A stretch of DNA of 64,000 nucleotides from Geobacillus thermodenitrificans subsp. thermodenitrificans DSM 465 (GCF_000496575.1 NZ_AYKT01000006.1:211364-275363); one strand, 5' to 3'; shown: positions 47,562 through 56,324, numbered from the stretch's first letter. The notes: generated by a model not told the origin, from the sequence alone. Program-made: numbers and translations.

Positions 47562-49349
47562 TTACAGCCCGCATTTTAGCTGAGCGCCGCAGCTCGTGCA
47601 TGTATTGCAGCCACCGATTTCTTCGATCGTCCCTTCGCGGCAAATCGGGCAAATGTTGCCAATTTCCGAGCCGATCGTCACATCAGTGGAGCGCACATCT
47701 TGAATCGTATCGACAAGAACGACAGTGCGTTTCTTCGCTTGTTCTTCTGTCTCTTCCGGAATGAGCTCCAGCTGCTCTTCGACCGTATTTTCTTCCGCTT
47801 TCAGCGTCAACACTTGCGCATCACGGCTGCCGTCAACATAGACGGTACCGCCTTTCGCGCCGCAGCGCCATAGCCGCTCATACACTTTTTGTACTTGCTC
47901 GACCGTGTAACCTTTTGGCGCATTGACCGTTTTCGACAAGCTCGAGTCGACCCAGCGCTGAATGATGCATTGCACATCAGCATGCGCTTCCGGTGACAAG
48001 TCCATCGCCGTCACAAACCAATGCGGTAAATGGTTCGGGTCGGCTTCCGGATGCTTGTCTAAATATTCTTGGACGATATCGGCCTTCACTTCGATAAATT
48101 TGCCGAGGCGGCCGCTCCGGTAGTATGCGAACGAGAAGTACGGCTCAAGCCCGGTCGAGACGCCGACCATCGTTCCGGTCGATCCCGTTGGCGCCACCGT
48201 CAGCAAGTGCGAGTTGCGAATGCCGTATTGTAAAATATCTTGGCGAATGTCTTCTGGCATCCGTTTCATGTAGCCGGTGTTGATGAACGCTTCGCGCAGT
48301 TGACGCGTTTCTTCTTCCGTCTCGCCGACAAGGAACGGGAAGCTGCCTTTTTCTTTCGCCAGTTCGATCGACGCTCGGTAAGCGGTTGTGGCGATCGTTT
48401 GGAACAATTCATCCACGAGTTGATTTCCTTCTTCAGAACCGTACTCTTTTTCACAGTAAATGAGCAAGTCAGCCAATCCCATAACGCCAAGGCCGATGCG
48501 GCGCTCACCAAGCGCTTGTTTTTTATTTTCCTCAAGGAAATACGGCGTTGCGTCAATAACGTTGTCTTGCATTCGCACGCCAATCTCGACGGTGCGTTTC
48601 AGTTTTTCATAGTCGACGACTTTCCGCTCTTTATCGACCATGTTCGCCAAGTTGATGGCGGCAAGGTTGCAGACAGAATATGGTGCTAAAGGTTGTTCCC
48701 CACATGGGTTAGTTGCAACAACTTTTTGTCCGTACGCACGGGCGTTCGTCATATCATTCGCATTGTCGATGAAGAAAATGCCTGGCTCGGCGGAGTACGT
48801 CGCGCAAATGTTGATCAGCTTCCATAGCTCACGGGCGCGGATTTTCCGGTAGACGCGGACACGGTATCCCATTTTTTCCCATTCGCGCACATCGCCAACT
48901 TCATGCCATTTTTCGTTATAAATGCGCATTTCTTCTTCGGAATAGGTTTCTACATCCGGGAAGCGCAGTGCATATTCATCGTCGTTTTCGACCGCCTCCA
49001 TGAACTCTTTTGTTAAGCAGACCGAAATATTCGCACCGGTTAAAAAGTCGGGGTTATGGACGGTATATGTACCGCCGGTGCGCAGTTTTTCTTCAGCGTC
49101 TTTAATGATTTCTTCGGTAAATCCACCGTAGTCAGGCTCGTTTTTGTACCGGACAATCGCTTCGTACATCACTCGTTCCCGATCGGTAAGCGGCGTAAAT
49201 TTCAGTTTATCGCGCGCCGCTTTTTGAATGGCTTCATCTTCGGTATTTTCGAGCAGGTAGCGCAAGATGCGTGGGTTTTGCATTTTCGAGACGATAAATT
49301 CGATAATGTCCGGGTGCCAGTCGGCAAGCATGATCATTTGGGCGCCGCG
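47562..49349 (-). CDS. nrdJ: B12-dependent ribonucleotide reductase, exon 2
   Basis: The 3' exon codes 595 residues of class II (adenosylcobalamin-dependent) ribonucleotide reductase, which makes dNTP precursors without oxygen dependence. It starts RGAQMIMLADWHPDI directly after the intron. The radical site NPCGEQPLAPYSVC holds the thiyl-radical Cys and, 11 residues on, the second redox Cys. Also present are ENKKQALGERRIGLGVMGLA and APTGSTGTMVGVS. The C-terminus is a four-Cys zinc-ribbon-like tail (CPICREGT, CNTCTSCGAQLKCG). A GTG at 49352 opens the frame but belongs to the intron end; the exon has no start of its own. Confidence 0.93.
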   Translation of the reverse strand, partial: RGAQMIMLADWHPDIIEFIVSKMQNPRILRYLLENTEDEAIQKAARDKLKFTPLTDRERVMYEAIVRYKNEPDYGGFTEEIIKDAEEKLRTGGTYTVHNPDFLTGANISVCLTKEFMEAVENDDEYALRFPDVETYSEEEMRIYNEKWHEVGDVREWEKMGYRVRVYRKIRARELWKLINICATYSAEPGIFFIDNANDMTNARAYGQKVVATNPCGEQPLAPYSVCNLAAINLANMVDKERKVVDYEKLKRTVEIGVRMQDNVIDATPYFLEENKKQALGERRIGLGVMGLADLLIYCEKEYGSEEGNQLVDELFQTIATTAYRASIELAKEKGSFPFLVGETEEETRQLREAFINTGYMKRMPEDIRQDILQYGIRNSHLLTVAPTGSTGTMVGVSTGLEPYFSFAYYRSGRLGKFIEVKADIVQEYLDKHPEADPNHLPHWFVTAMDLSPEAHADVQCIIQRWVDSSLSKTVNAPKGYTVEQVQKVYERLWRCGAKGGTVYVDGSRDAQVLTLKAEENTVEEQLELIPEETEEQAKKRTVVLVDTIQDVRSTDVTIGSEIGNICPICREGTIEEIGGCNTCTSCGAQLKCGL

Positions 49350-49993
49350 CACATTGTTACTCGCTCGCTTCTACGAGCGGGCTAGGTCATTTCTGCCTAG
49401 CTCTCCGCCTTTCGGTCGGAGATCAGACTATATCATCAGGGAAGAGAATATCTCGTATTTACGGTTTAACCTAAGGATAAGCCTGATTCGGGGTTCTGAT
49501 ATTAGAAAAACAGTTCTCGTTATAACGATATTTTTTACTGCTAACTTACCAGCCTCTCCAGGTGCTCTAGTTTGGAATACTCCTTGCTCTTTATTCCATC
49601 TCATTAAGGTTCCCCTGGAAATCCCCAACATCATGGCGATTTTAACGTGACGATATCCCTCTTCATGTAGATATTTCGCTTTTTTCATTATCTCTTCCCT
49701 GTCTCGCGCCTCGTATCCCCGTTGCCGCGGGATACGATTTACTCCTTCCATAGCCCTCCCCCACGAAACCGTGTTCGTTATCCTGAGTGTACCGAGGGCT
49801 GTAGGAAGTTTCAATAGTCGTTGAACCTTCATCTCCGTTTCCAGAGATGCTCGGCTGCTGGTTGCCCATTGTTGCATCCAACTTGTTTTCCAACCGTCAC
49901 GTCTGCTGTCACCAGCTCCGTTGTGGTCAAGTTGGCTTTAGGGTGTTCCAGCAATTCGCGAGATTTTACTCCCGCCGTTTTGCGCCCTAGTCA
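49350..49993 (-). ncRNA. Group I self-splicing intron in nrdJ
   Basis: On the minus strand the conserved core can be read in order: P (AATTGCTGGAACACCC, 49956-49941), Q (CAGCAGCCGAGC, ~49860-49849), R (GGTTCAACGACTA, 49827-49815) and S (GATATAGTC, 49434-49426). P7 forms between GACTAT in R and ATAGTC in S. P1 pairs exon CTCCCGT(T) with GGCGGGAG in the intron, placing a U-G wobble at the 5' splice site. The intron ends in G (AACAATGTG). P9-type hairpins follow S (CTCCG..CGGAG, GCTAGG..CCTAGC, CGCTCG..CGAGCG). Removing 644 nt joins CGT to CGC and restores GGSR-RGAQM without a frameshift. Unspliced RNA hits TGA at the first intron codon. Confidence 0.9.
49428..49751 (-). CDS. Intron-encoded ORF, probable homing-endonuclease remnant
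   Basis: A 107-residue ORF inside the P8 loop of the intron, starting at the ATG at 49751 after GGGGGAGGG. An N-terminal segment (NRIPRQRGYEARDREEIMKK) is followed by a helix-turn-helix (EEGYRHVKIAMMLGISRGTLMRW) and RAPGEAGKLA. The last ~35 residues look like unselected sequence. No LAGLIDADG, HNH or GIY-YIG motif is present, so I infer the nuclease part was lost. The stop codon TAG is part of the S core element. An intact short DNA-binding protein is the alternative. Confidence 0.55.
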   Translation of the reverse strand: MEGVNRIPRQRGYEARDREEIMKKAKYLHEEGYRHVKIAMMLGISRGTLMRWNKEQGVFQTRAPGEAGKLAVKNIVITRTVFLISEPRIRLILRLNRKYEIFSSLMI

Positions 49994-50779
49994 ACGGGAG
50001 CCACCTTGTTCAACAAGGTGGGTCAGTTTGGCAATATCATCAAGCCAAGAAACCGATCCAGATGATTTACCGTTTACCCCGCGCGCGAGCGTATGGCGTG
50101 GCCGCAATGTCGAACCGTTCGTGCCAACCCCGCCGCCGCGGCTCATAATTTCCATTACCTGCTTTCGGTGTTCGGAAATGCCTTCCCGCGAATCTTTCAC
50201 AAACGGCATCACATAGCAGTTAAAATACGTCACTTCCTTGCCCGAACCCGCTCCGTACAACACGCGCCCGGCCGGGACAAAGTTCATGCTCGAGAGTTCC
50301 TCATAAAATTTTTGGAACCACTCGTTGCGCTTTTCCTCTGTTTTCTCTACAGCAGCCAGCCCAGTTGCGTTCCGTTTCGCGATTTGTTCATAAAAAATTT
50401 CCAGCGGCTTGTCGATAATGTCAAGCGAGCGGAGCACAATGCCCGTTTCTGCCTCCTCGCCTTCAAGCACATGCCGGTATTCATCATCAATCAACACGCG
50501 CGCTTTTTTCGCGTCCCAGTCGATATCGACAATAAAGCCGAGACCACGGGCTGGAAATTTCGGATCCTCCTTGATCGTCAATACGACAAAATCGCCCGGC
50601 GCCAACGTCAGCTTTTCCGTATCCTTAAACGAATACCGGTCAAGCATTACTAGACGGGACACGCCTTTATGAGTGATGTGCATGTCCGGCGTAATCGGAT
50701 GCACTTGCGGAAACAAACGAATATCCTCGTTTAGCTTCTCAATATTAATTTTCATTTTTTCGGACGACGCCACCGTCAT
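49994..50779 (-). CDS. nrdJ: B12-dependent ribonucleotide reductase, exon 1
   Basis: The 5' exon codes 262 residues from the ATG at 50779 (AGGAGA upstream). It contains the N-terminal ATP-cone-free region, the first redox Cys in YFNCYVMPF, and MSRGGGVGTNGSTLRPR, and ends SWLDDIAKLTHLVEQGGSR at the intron. Spliced to 47562-49349 it gives an 857-residue protein, usual for bacillus NrdJ. The promoter region has two NrdR boxes. Confidence 0.93.
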
Positions 50780-50841
50780 TCTCCTATCTCTCCTCTTTTA
50801 TATAATCTCTCACGTTTTGGCAAAGTTGTCCTGTCTTCTCT

Positions 50842-50870
50842 ACCTTACCATACAAAACAGAAAAAAACAA
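50842..50870 (-). promoter_or_regulatory. Putative sigma-A promoter of nrdJ
   Basis: Minus strand: TTGTTT (50870-50865), 17-base spacer ending in TGG, TAAGGT (50847-50842). A weak -10 is helped by an extended TGG. The -35 overlaps the promoter-proximal NrdR box. Confidence 0.4.
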
Positions 50871-50913
50871 TATATAGTATGATTTTTAAAGAAAATCATA
50901 CTATATATTGTGA
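50866..50913. promoter_or_regulatory. Pair of NrdR boxes forming a perfect inverted repeat
   Basis: 50866-50881 (AACAATATATAGTATG) and 50898-50913 (ATACTATATATTGTGA) both fit the NrdR box acaCwAtATaTwGtgt. They start 32 bp apart, about three helical turns, as NrdR pairs usually do. The two are arms of an exact 20-bp inverted repeat (50867-50886 and 50892-50911, loop TAAAG). NrdR represses ribonucleotide reductase genes. Confidence 0.8.
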
Positions 50914-50953
50914 TTTAGAACAAATGATTTCATTTTTGTCAAGCAGAAAAAAA

Positions 50954-51006
50954 GGCAAAAAACGGCGAAAAGCGGAGAAAACCAGATGGATGATGCCGTT
51001 TTTGCC
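50954..51006 (-). terminator. Possible terminator of lipM
   Basis: CAAAAACGGC ... GCCGTTTTTTG pairing with a long (~28-base) loop and further T-runs on the minus strand, 30 bp after the lipM stop. Confidence 0.45.
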
Positions 51007-51035
51007 GGAAAATGAATGATTTTCCACATTGCTGC

Positions 51036-51872
51036 TTAGCGCTTAAAGTTCCATTCATCGCTTTCGTACTTTGTCCGCGCCAGCTCCTCGACATACGCCA
51101 ACTCTTCAGCCGTCAGCGTATATGGCTCCAACAAGATGTCCAAACCTTTTTCAAACCCTTTGTAAAACGCCTCTTTCGCTTCCTCAATCGTTACCGTTCG
51201 CTCCGTCAGCTCGTTGATCGCGACCGCCTTGTTTTTAAAATTGCGCTGCAGCCGCTCTTTCACCCGCTCATTCGGATATTTAAACAAGCTGAACAGCAAG
51301 TCTTCGTCCAAATCAAGCAAAATCGAGCCGTGCTGCAAGATGACGCCTTTTTGACGCGTTTGTGCACTACCGGCCACTTTTCGTCCTTCGACAACGAGTT
51401 CGTACCATGATGGTGCGTCAAAGCAAACGGCTGAACGCGGGCTGCGCAAATCCGCTTTTTCTTCTTCGGTTTTTGGCACGGCAAAATACGCGTCAAGCCC
51501 AAGGAAGCGAAATCCTTCCAAAATGCCTTGGGAAATGACACGGTACGCTTCCGTCACTGTCTGCGGCATGTCCGGGTGCGATTCTGACACGATCACGCTG
51601 TACGTTAATTCTTTGTCATGCAAGACACCGCGCCCCCCGGTCGGACGGCGGACAAAGCCAAGGCCGTGCCTTTTCACCGCCTCTAAATCAATTTCTTTCT
51701 CCACTTTTTGAAAATAGCCGATTGACAATGTCGGCGGATTCCAACCGTAAAAGCGGACCGTCGGCGGAATTTTCCCCGCGCTGTGCCAATCCAAGAGCGC
51801 CTCATCAAGCGCCATATTAAACGACGGCGAACAGTCGCCGGAATCGATAAAGCGCCACACTTCTTTTGCCAT
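51036..51872 (-). CDS. lipM: Octanoyl-[GcvH]:protein octanoyltransferase LipM
   Basis: A 278-residue BPL/LPL-fold acyltransferase (YqhM). It contains the conserved [20 protein letters not shown], the catalytic Cys in [18 protein letters not shown], and the Lys in [11 protein letters not shown]. It moves octanoate from acyl-carrier protein to GcvH in lipoate synthesis, which serves the glycine cleavage genes ~3 kb away and the E2 proteins of Bkd. The gap to yqhL carries a small hairpin at 51935-51953 of unknown meaning. Confidence 0.92.
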   Translation of the reverse strand: MAKEVWRFIDSGDCSPSFNMALDEALLDWHSAGKIPPTVRFYGWNPPTLSIGYFQKVEKEIDLEAVKRHGLGFVRRPTGGRGVLHDKELTYSVIVSESHPDMPQTVTEAYRVISQGILEGFRFLGLDAYFAVPKTEEEKADLRSPRSAVCFDAPSWYELVVEGRKVAGSAQTRQKGVILQHGSILLDLDEDLLFSLFKYPNERVKERLQRNFKNKAVAINELTERTVTIEEAKEAFYKGFEKGLDILLEPYTLTAEELAYVEELARTKYESDEWNFKR

Positions 51873-52021
51873 CGTTTCACCTTCTCTACGATTTCGAGCA
51901 TGCGATATAGGGCGTTACAGCGGCTTGTCCGCAAGGCGGATTAGGCCGCCTTCTCTGTCACCTTTACTAGTTTAGCAAACAACGCCGGCTAAGGGAAGAA
52001 AAATGACATTATGAAAACACT

Positions 52022-52049
52022 TTGCTTCTAGGAGACAACTCTATATAAT
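52022..52049 (+). promoter_or_regulatory. Sigma-A promoter of yqhL
   Basis: TTGCTT (52022-52027), 16-base spacer, TATAAT (52044-52049), 36 bp before the GTG start. Confidence 0.65.
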
Positions 52050-52084
52050 AGGAATAGTGGACGAAGGGAAAGGAGGCCTAACGG

Positions 52085-52459
52085 GTGGAAGCATTGCTTA
52101 TTATTCTTGGCGCAATCCTCGTATATTCCGTCATCACCTATTTGTGGCAACGGAGAATTGTCAAAGCATTGACGGAAGAAGAGTTCCGCGCCGGCTATCG
52201 AAAAGCGCAATTAATCGATGTCCGTGAACCGGATGAATTCGCGGGTGGACATATTTTAGGGGCGCGCAACATTCCGCTCACTCAGCTGCGTATGCGCATG
52301 AAAGAACTCCGCAAAGACCAGCCCATTTATTTATATTGCCAAAACGGGCTGCGCAGCGGGCGGGCCGCACAAATGCTTTACCGAAAAGGATACCGCAATT
52401 TGTACCATTTAAAAGGCGGATTTAAAAAATGGACGGGGAAAGTAAAGAAAAATTCCTAG
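52085..52459 (+). CDS. yqhL: Membrane-anchored rhodanese-like protein YqhL
   Basis: A 124-residue protein with an N-terminal membrane helix (EALLIILGAILVYSVITYLW) and one rhodanese domain (~30-120). The active-site Cys is in YLYCQNGLRSGRAA, with IDVREPDEFAGGHI upstream. Sulfurtransferase activity is predicted; the acceptor is unknown. It starts with GTG after AGGAGG. It is divergent from lipM, as in B. subtilis. Confidence 0.9.
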   Translation: MEALLIILGAILVYSVITYLWQRRIVKALTEEEFRAGYRKAQLIDVREPDEFAGGHILGARNIPLTQLRMRMKELRKDQPIYLYCQNGLRSGRAAQMLYRKGYRNLYHLKGGFKKWTGKVKKNS

Positions 52460-52466
52460 CTATTGC

Positions 52467-52510
52467 AAAAAAAGAGGCGCTCTGCTAGAAAAAAGCAGAA
52501 CGCCTCTTTT
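52467..52510. terminator. Bidirectional terminator yqhL / ROK operon
   Basis: AAAAGAGGCG-CTCTGCT / AGCAGAACGCCTCTTTT hairpin with flanking A and T runs, serving both convergent genes. Confidence 0.85.
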
Positions 52511-52522
52511 CGCTTGCAGCGA

Positions 52523-53713
52523 TTAAAGCGATGATTCAAATTCCGGCGGCAGAACGACCGCCTCTAATACCGACGCGGCTGCGCCAATGGCGCAACTTTT
52601 TTCTTTCAGCTCCGAGACAATCATGTACGGCTCATTTTCATTTTTGACGAGAATGCGCTCTTCCACTTCTTTGCGCGCTGCTCGGAGTATATAATCACCG
52701 GCGCTGGCGAGCGGACCGCCGATAATGACTGCCTCTGGGTTGTACGCATAAATCACCTGCAGCAGCCCGATACCGAGATAGCGGCCCGTTTCTTCCAAAA
52801 TACGCGCCAGCTGGTCATCGCTTTCGGCCGCCAACGCCATCGCGGCGATGGAAAAGCGGTCGTCAAGCCACTCTACACGTCCCTCTTCCGCCAAACGGCG
52901 TTCAATATATTTTTGCGACGCGTACATTTCCCAGCAGCCGATGTTGCCGCAGTTGCAGCGGACACCGTTTAAGTCGATCGTATGATGGCCGATTTCACCC
53001 GCCAGCCCGTTCACCCCTCGATACAGCTGATGATGAAGGACGACGCCGGCGCCGATGCCAATGCCGGCGCTAATATAAACAAAATGGGCAAACTCCTTGC
53101 CGGCGCCGAACCATTTTTCTCCGAGCGCCGCCAGCTTTGCCTCATTTTCGACGATGACCGGATATTGCGGCCACTGTTTTTGCAAAGCCGAGGCAAGTGA
53201 CACATCGCCCCAGCGCAAGTTCGGCGCGAAAATGACCGTCCCACTTTCTGTGTGAACGATGCCAGGGACACCGATCCCAATCCCCATCACACCGTACGGC
53301 GTTGCTGGCGCTCGACGGATAGCCGCCTCAATCAGTTCGACCATCTCACTCACAATTGCCTCCTGCCCCTCCTCTGGGCGGAACGAGCGCCGCTGCTCCC
53401 AAATGATTTCGGCATTTAAGTTCGTCAAAACAGCATATAAATAATTGACGCCAAGCTCAACGCCGATGAGCGAGCCGGCGTCGGCGTTAAAGCGAAGCAT
53501 CAGCGGGCGTCGGCCGCCAGTCGAAACGCCGATTCCACTTTCGTGGACCAAATGCTCGTCAATGAGTTCATCGACGAGAGCGGAAACGGTCGCTTTGTTC
53601 AATCCGGTTATTTTCGCAATGTCGGCGCGTGAAATCGGATGTTGGTCGCGAATCAATTTCAACACAAGCTGTTTATTCATTTTTTTGACAAGAGTAATGT
53701 TTCCTGTCCGCAC
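52523..53713 (-). CDS. ROK-family (XylR/NagC-like) transcriptional repressor
   Basis: A 396-residue ROK regulator. The N-terminal winged helix is PISRADIAKITGLNKATVSA. The sugar-kinase-like domain has GVELGVNYLYAVLTNL, GIGVPGIV and YISAGIGIGAGVVL. The zinc motif is GHHTIDLNGVRCNCGNIGCWE. I chose the GTG at 53713 (reading MRTGNITLVKK), 8 bases after AGGATGA; the ATG at 53725 lies on top of that site. It is co-transcribed with the aldo-keto reductase gene 22 bp upstream. The ligand is unknown; XylR-like is the nearest guess. Confidence 0.85.
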   Translation of the reverse strand: MRTGNITLVKKMNKQLVLKLIRDQHPISRADIAKITGLNKATVSALVDELIDEHLVHESGIGVSTGGRRPLMLRFNADAGSLIGVELGVNYLYAVLTNLNAEIIWEQRRSFRPEEGQEAIVSEMVELIEAAIRRAPATPYGVMGIGIGVPGIVHTESGTVIFAPNLRWGDVSLASALQKQWPQYPVIVENEAKLAALGEKWFGAGKEFAHFVYISAGIGIGAGVVLHHQLYRGVNGLAGEIGHHTIDLNGVRCNCGNIGCWEMYASQKYIERRLAEEGRVEWLDDRFSIAAMALAAESDDQLARILEETGRYLGIGLLQVIYAYNPEAVIIGGPLASAGDYILRAARKEVEERILVKNENEPYMIVSELKEKSCAIGAAASVLEAVVLPPEFESSL

Positions 53714-53735
53714 GTGACTAGTCATCCTTTTTTCT

Positions 53736-54719
53736 TTAGTATGCCCCGCGAATGTGCGGATGCACTTCAGTCTCGTAAAACTGGCGAAGCCGCGCCATTT
53801 CTTCTTCACTGAACGATGGCACCGCCAACGCCGCCAAGTTTTCTTCGACTTGTTTCACCGTTTTAAATCCTGGAATGGCGCACGTCACTTCTTCATGGTC
53901 AATGACCCATCGGAGCGCCGCTTTCGCCATGCTGCCGCGCCCATCGGCAATCCAACGCAGCTTGTCGGCGAGCTCCACCCCTTTTTCAAACTCCAAGCCG
54001 CCGAACGTTTCCCCTACATTAAACTGTTCACCGTTGCGGTTGAAATGGCGGTGATCATCCTCAGCAAACGTCGTTTGCTTCGTGAACTTACCAGTCAGCA
54101 GTCCGCTGGCGAGCGGAAGGCGGACCAAAATGCCGACGCCGCGCCGTTTCGCTTCCGGAAGCAGACGCTCGAGCGGCTTTTGCCGCAAAATGTTGAAGAT
54201 GACTTGCAGCGCGCTTGCCTGCGAATGCTCGATGACGTACAGCCCTTCTTCTATCGTTTCAACGCTGACGCCGTAATAGCGGATTTTTCCTTCCTGCTTT
54301 AACTTCTCTAACACTTCAAACACGGCGCCTTGCTTTAAAATGGAAAACGGCGGGCAATGAATTTGATACAAATCAATCGTCTCGCGGCCGAGCCGTTTTA
54401 AGCTTGCCTCACAATATGCGCGCACGGACGCTTCGGAATAGTTGTTTGGGTCATGGATATCGCCGGCGCGACAAAACTTCGTTGCTATGTAGATGCGGTC
54501 TTCCTTCCCTTTTGTCGCCTTCGCCAACAGCTCCTCGCTATGGCCGTTGCCGTACACATCAGCCGTATCAAAAAAGTTAACCCCCTGCTCAATGGCGTAG
54601 GCGAGGGCGCGCAACGATTCTTGATCGTCGACTTTCCCCCATGAGCCGCCGATCGCCCACGTACCGAAGCTGAGTTCGCTCACTCGAAGGTCGGTACTTC
54701 CTAACTGCCGGTATTGCAT
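53736..54719 (-). CDS. Aldo/keto reductase
   Basis: A 327-residue NAD(P)H-dependent oxidoreductase. The catalytic tetrad is visible: Asp and Tyr in NFFDTADVYGNGHSEELL, Lys in IATKFC, and His in YQIHCPP. The C-terminal cofactor segment is CAIPGFKTVKQVEENLAAL. Substrate unknown; the ROK repressor in the same operon suggests a sugar or sugar-derived aldehyde. It is the first gene behind a palindromic operator. Confidence 0.88.
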   Translation of the reverse strand: MQYRQLGSTDLRVSELSFGTWAIGGSWGKVDDQESLRALAYAIEQGVNFFDTADVYGNGHSEELLAKATKGKEDRIYIATKFCRAGDIHDPNNYSEASVRAYCEASLKRLGRETIDLYQIHCPPFSILKQGAVFEVLEKLKQEGKIRYYGVSVETIEEGLYVIEHSQASALQVIFNILRQKPLERLLPEAKRRGVGILVRLPLASGLLTGKFTKQTTFAEDDHRHFNRNGEQFNVGETFGGLEFEKGVELADKLRWIADGRGSMAKAALRWVIDHEEVTCAIPGFKTVKQVEENLAALAVPSFSEEEMARLRQFYETEVHPHIRGAY

Positions 54720-54752
54720 GTCTCACTCCCCCTTATTCATGGATCACCGCCA

Positions 54753-54790
54753 TTAGTTTATATGATAAACTAACTAAACTTTTCTGTCAA
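54753..54790 (-). promoter_or_regulatory. Promoter and palindromic operator of the AKR-ROK operon
   Basis: Minus strand: TTGACA (54790-54785), 17 bases, TATCAT (54767-54762). A 21-bp palindrome TTAGTTTAT-N3-ATAAACTAA (54753-54773) covers the -10. Its half-site TTAGTTT is that of XylR operators, so autoregulation by the ROK protein is likely. Confidence 0.75.
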
Positions 54791-54818
54791 CGCTGCAATA
54801 GCGGCGCAGCCGGGCTAA

Positions 54819-54850
54819 ACGAAACGGCCCGCCCATTTTTGGACGAGCCG
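54819..54850 (-). terminator. Terminator of the gcv operon
   Basis: CGGCTCGTCC / GGGCGGGCCG stem with wobbles and 6-base loop, then TTTCGTTT on the minus strand. 10 bp past the gcvPB stop. Confidence 0.65.
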
Positions 54851-54860
54851 CTTATCGGTA

Positions 54861-56324
54861 TTAGTTTCTCGTTTTTTGATAGCGCAAAATCGGCTTGCGG
54901 GCCGCAGTCGTTTCATCGAGCCGTTTAACAACAGTCGTATGCGGCGCTTCTTGGACGATTTCCGGAGTTTCTTCCGCTTCCTTGGCAATTTGAATCATCG
55001 CATCGATAAACGCGTCAAGCGTTTCTTTCGATTCGGTCTCAGTCGGTTCGATCATCATGCACTCTTCAACGATGAGCGGGAAGTAAATCGTCGGCGGATG
55101 GAAGCCAAAATCCAGCAGCCGCTTTGCTATATCCAACGTTCTGACTCCAAGCTTCTTTTGCCGTTTGCCGGAGAGAACGAACTCGTGCTTGCAATGGCGG
55201 TTATACGGCAAATCGTAATAGTCGGCAAGTCGACGCATCATATAGTTGGCGTTTAAGACGGCGTATTCGCTCACCGCTTTTAAGCCGTCCGGCCCCATCG
55301 AGCGGATGTACGTGTACGCCCGGACATTGATCCCGAAGTTGCCGTAAAACGGCTTGACACGTCCGATCGATTGCGGGCGATCGTCATCGAGATAATAGCC
55401 GTTTTCTCCTTTGGCAATGACCGGCTTCGGCAAAAACGGGATGAGGTCAGCTTTCACCCCGACCGGACCAGAACCTGGGCCCCCGCCGCCGTGCGGGCCG
55501 GTAAACGTTTTATGCAAGTTCAAATGGACGACGTCAAAGCCCATATCACCTGGTCGCGCCTTACCAAGAATGGCGTTTAAGTTCGCGCCGTCATAATACA
55601 GCTTGCCGCCCGCCTCATGGACGATTTCTGCCATTTCGACGATCTGCTCTTCAAACAGCCCGAGTGTGTTCGGGTTTGTGAGCATAAGCGCCGCTGTATC
55701 CGGGCCGACAACGCGCTTTAAGTCCTCTAAGTCAACAAGTCCATCAGCAGTCGAGCGAACCGTAACTGTTTCAAAGCCGGCAACCGTTGCCGACGCCGGA
55801 TTCGTGCCGTGCGCCGAGTCAGGAACGATCACTTTCGTCCGTCCGAAATCGCCGTTTGCTTCGTGATAGGCACGGATCATCATCAGCCCGGTCCACTCGC
55901 CGTGAGCGCCAGCCGCCGGTTGCAGCGTAACTGCATCCATTCCGGTAATTTCTTTTAAGTGCTCTTGCAAGTCGTACATGAGTTCAAGCGCCCCTTGCAC
56001 CGTTTCCTCCGGCTGCAGCGGATGGATGTGAGCAAACCCGGCGAGACGGGCGACATTTTCATTGATTTTCGGATTGTATTTCATCGTGCACGACCCGAGC
56101 GGGTAAAATCCTGAATCGACGCCGTGGTTCCGCTTGGAGAGCGCGGTATAATGGCGCATTAAGTCCAATTCTGACACTTCCGGCAGCTCCGGCTCCTCAG
56201 TGCGAAGATAATCAGCCGGCACAAGCTCGCTTACATCAACAGCAGGAACGTCAAGTGTCGGTAAGCTGTAGGCAATTCGTCCTGGCTTGCTTCGTTCGAA
56301 AATGAGCGGTTGATCGTTATGCAT
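54861..56324 (-). CDS. gcvPB: Glycine dehydrogenase (decarboxylating) subunit 2
   Basis: A 487-residue PLP enzyme subunit of the glycine cleavage P-protein. The PLP Lys is in [20 protein letters not shown], with [11 protein letters not shown] and [11 protein letters not shown] nearby. I use the ATG at 56324 ([16 protein letters not shown]), preceded by GGGGGATGG. It overlaps the gcvPA stop by 8 bp. With GcvPA it decarboxylates glycine and passes aminomethyl to lipoylated GcvH. Confidence 0.96.
   Translation of the reverse strand: MHNDQPLIFERSKPGRIAYSLPTLDVPAVDVSELVPADYLRTEEPELPEVSELDLMRHYTALSKRNHGVDSGFYPLGSCTMKYNPKINENVARLAGFAHIHPLQPEETVQGALELMYDLQEHLKEITGMDAVTLQPAAGAHGEWTGLMMIRAYHEANGDFGRTKVIVPDSAHGTNPASATVAGFETVTVRSTADGLVDLEDLKRVVGPDTAALMLTNPNTLGLFEEQIVEMAEIVHEAGGKLYYDGANLNAILGKARPGDMGFDVVHLNLHKTFTGPHGGGGPGSGPVGVKADLIPFLPKPVIAKGENGYYLDDDRPQSIGRVKPFYGNFGINVRAYTYIRSMGPDGLKAVSEYAVLNANYMMRRLADYYDLPYNRHCKHEFVLSGKRQKKLGVRTLDIAKRLLDFGFHPPTIYFPLIVEECMMIEPTETESKETLDAFIDAMIQIAKEAEETPEIVQEAPHTTVVKRLDETTAARKPILRYQKTRN

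Noticed and set aside
49350..49993. Intein or frameshift as the cause of the split nrdJ
   Set aside because: The interruption has stop codons in the host frame at once and shows group I RNA core elements instead of intein splicing blocks.
50867..50911. Inverted repeat upstream of nrdJ as a transcription terminator
   Set aside because: No T-run follows it in the nrdJ direction and no gene ends just before it; both arms fit NrdR boxes.
51934..51953. AAGGCGG/CCGCCTT hairpin upstream of lipM as a riboswitch or terminator
   Set aside because: Too short, no T-run, and no known aptamer pattern; left unassigned.
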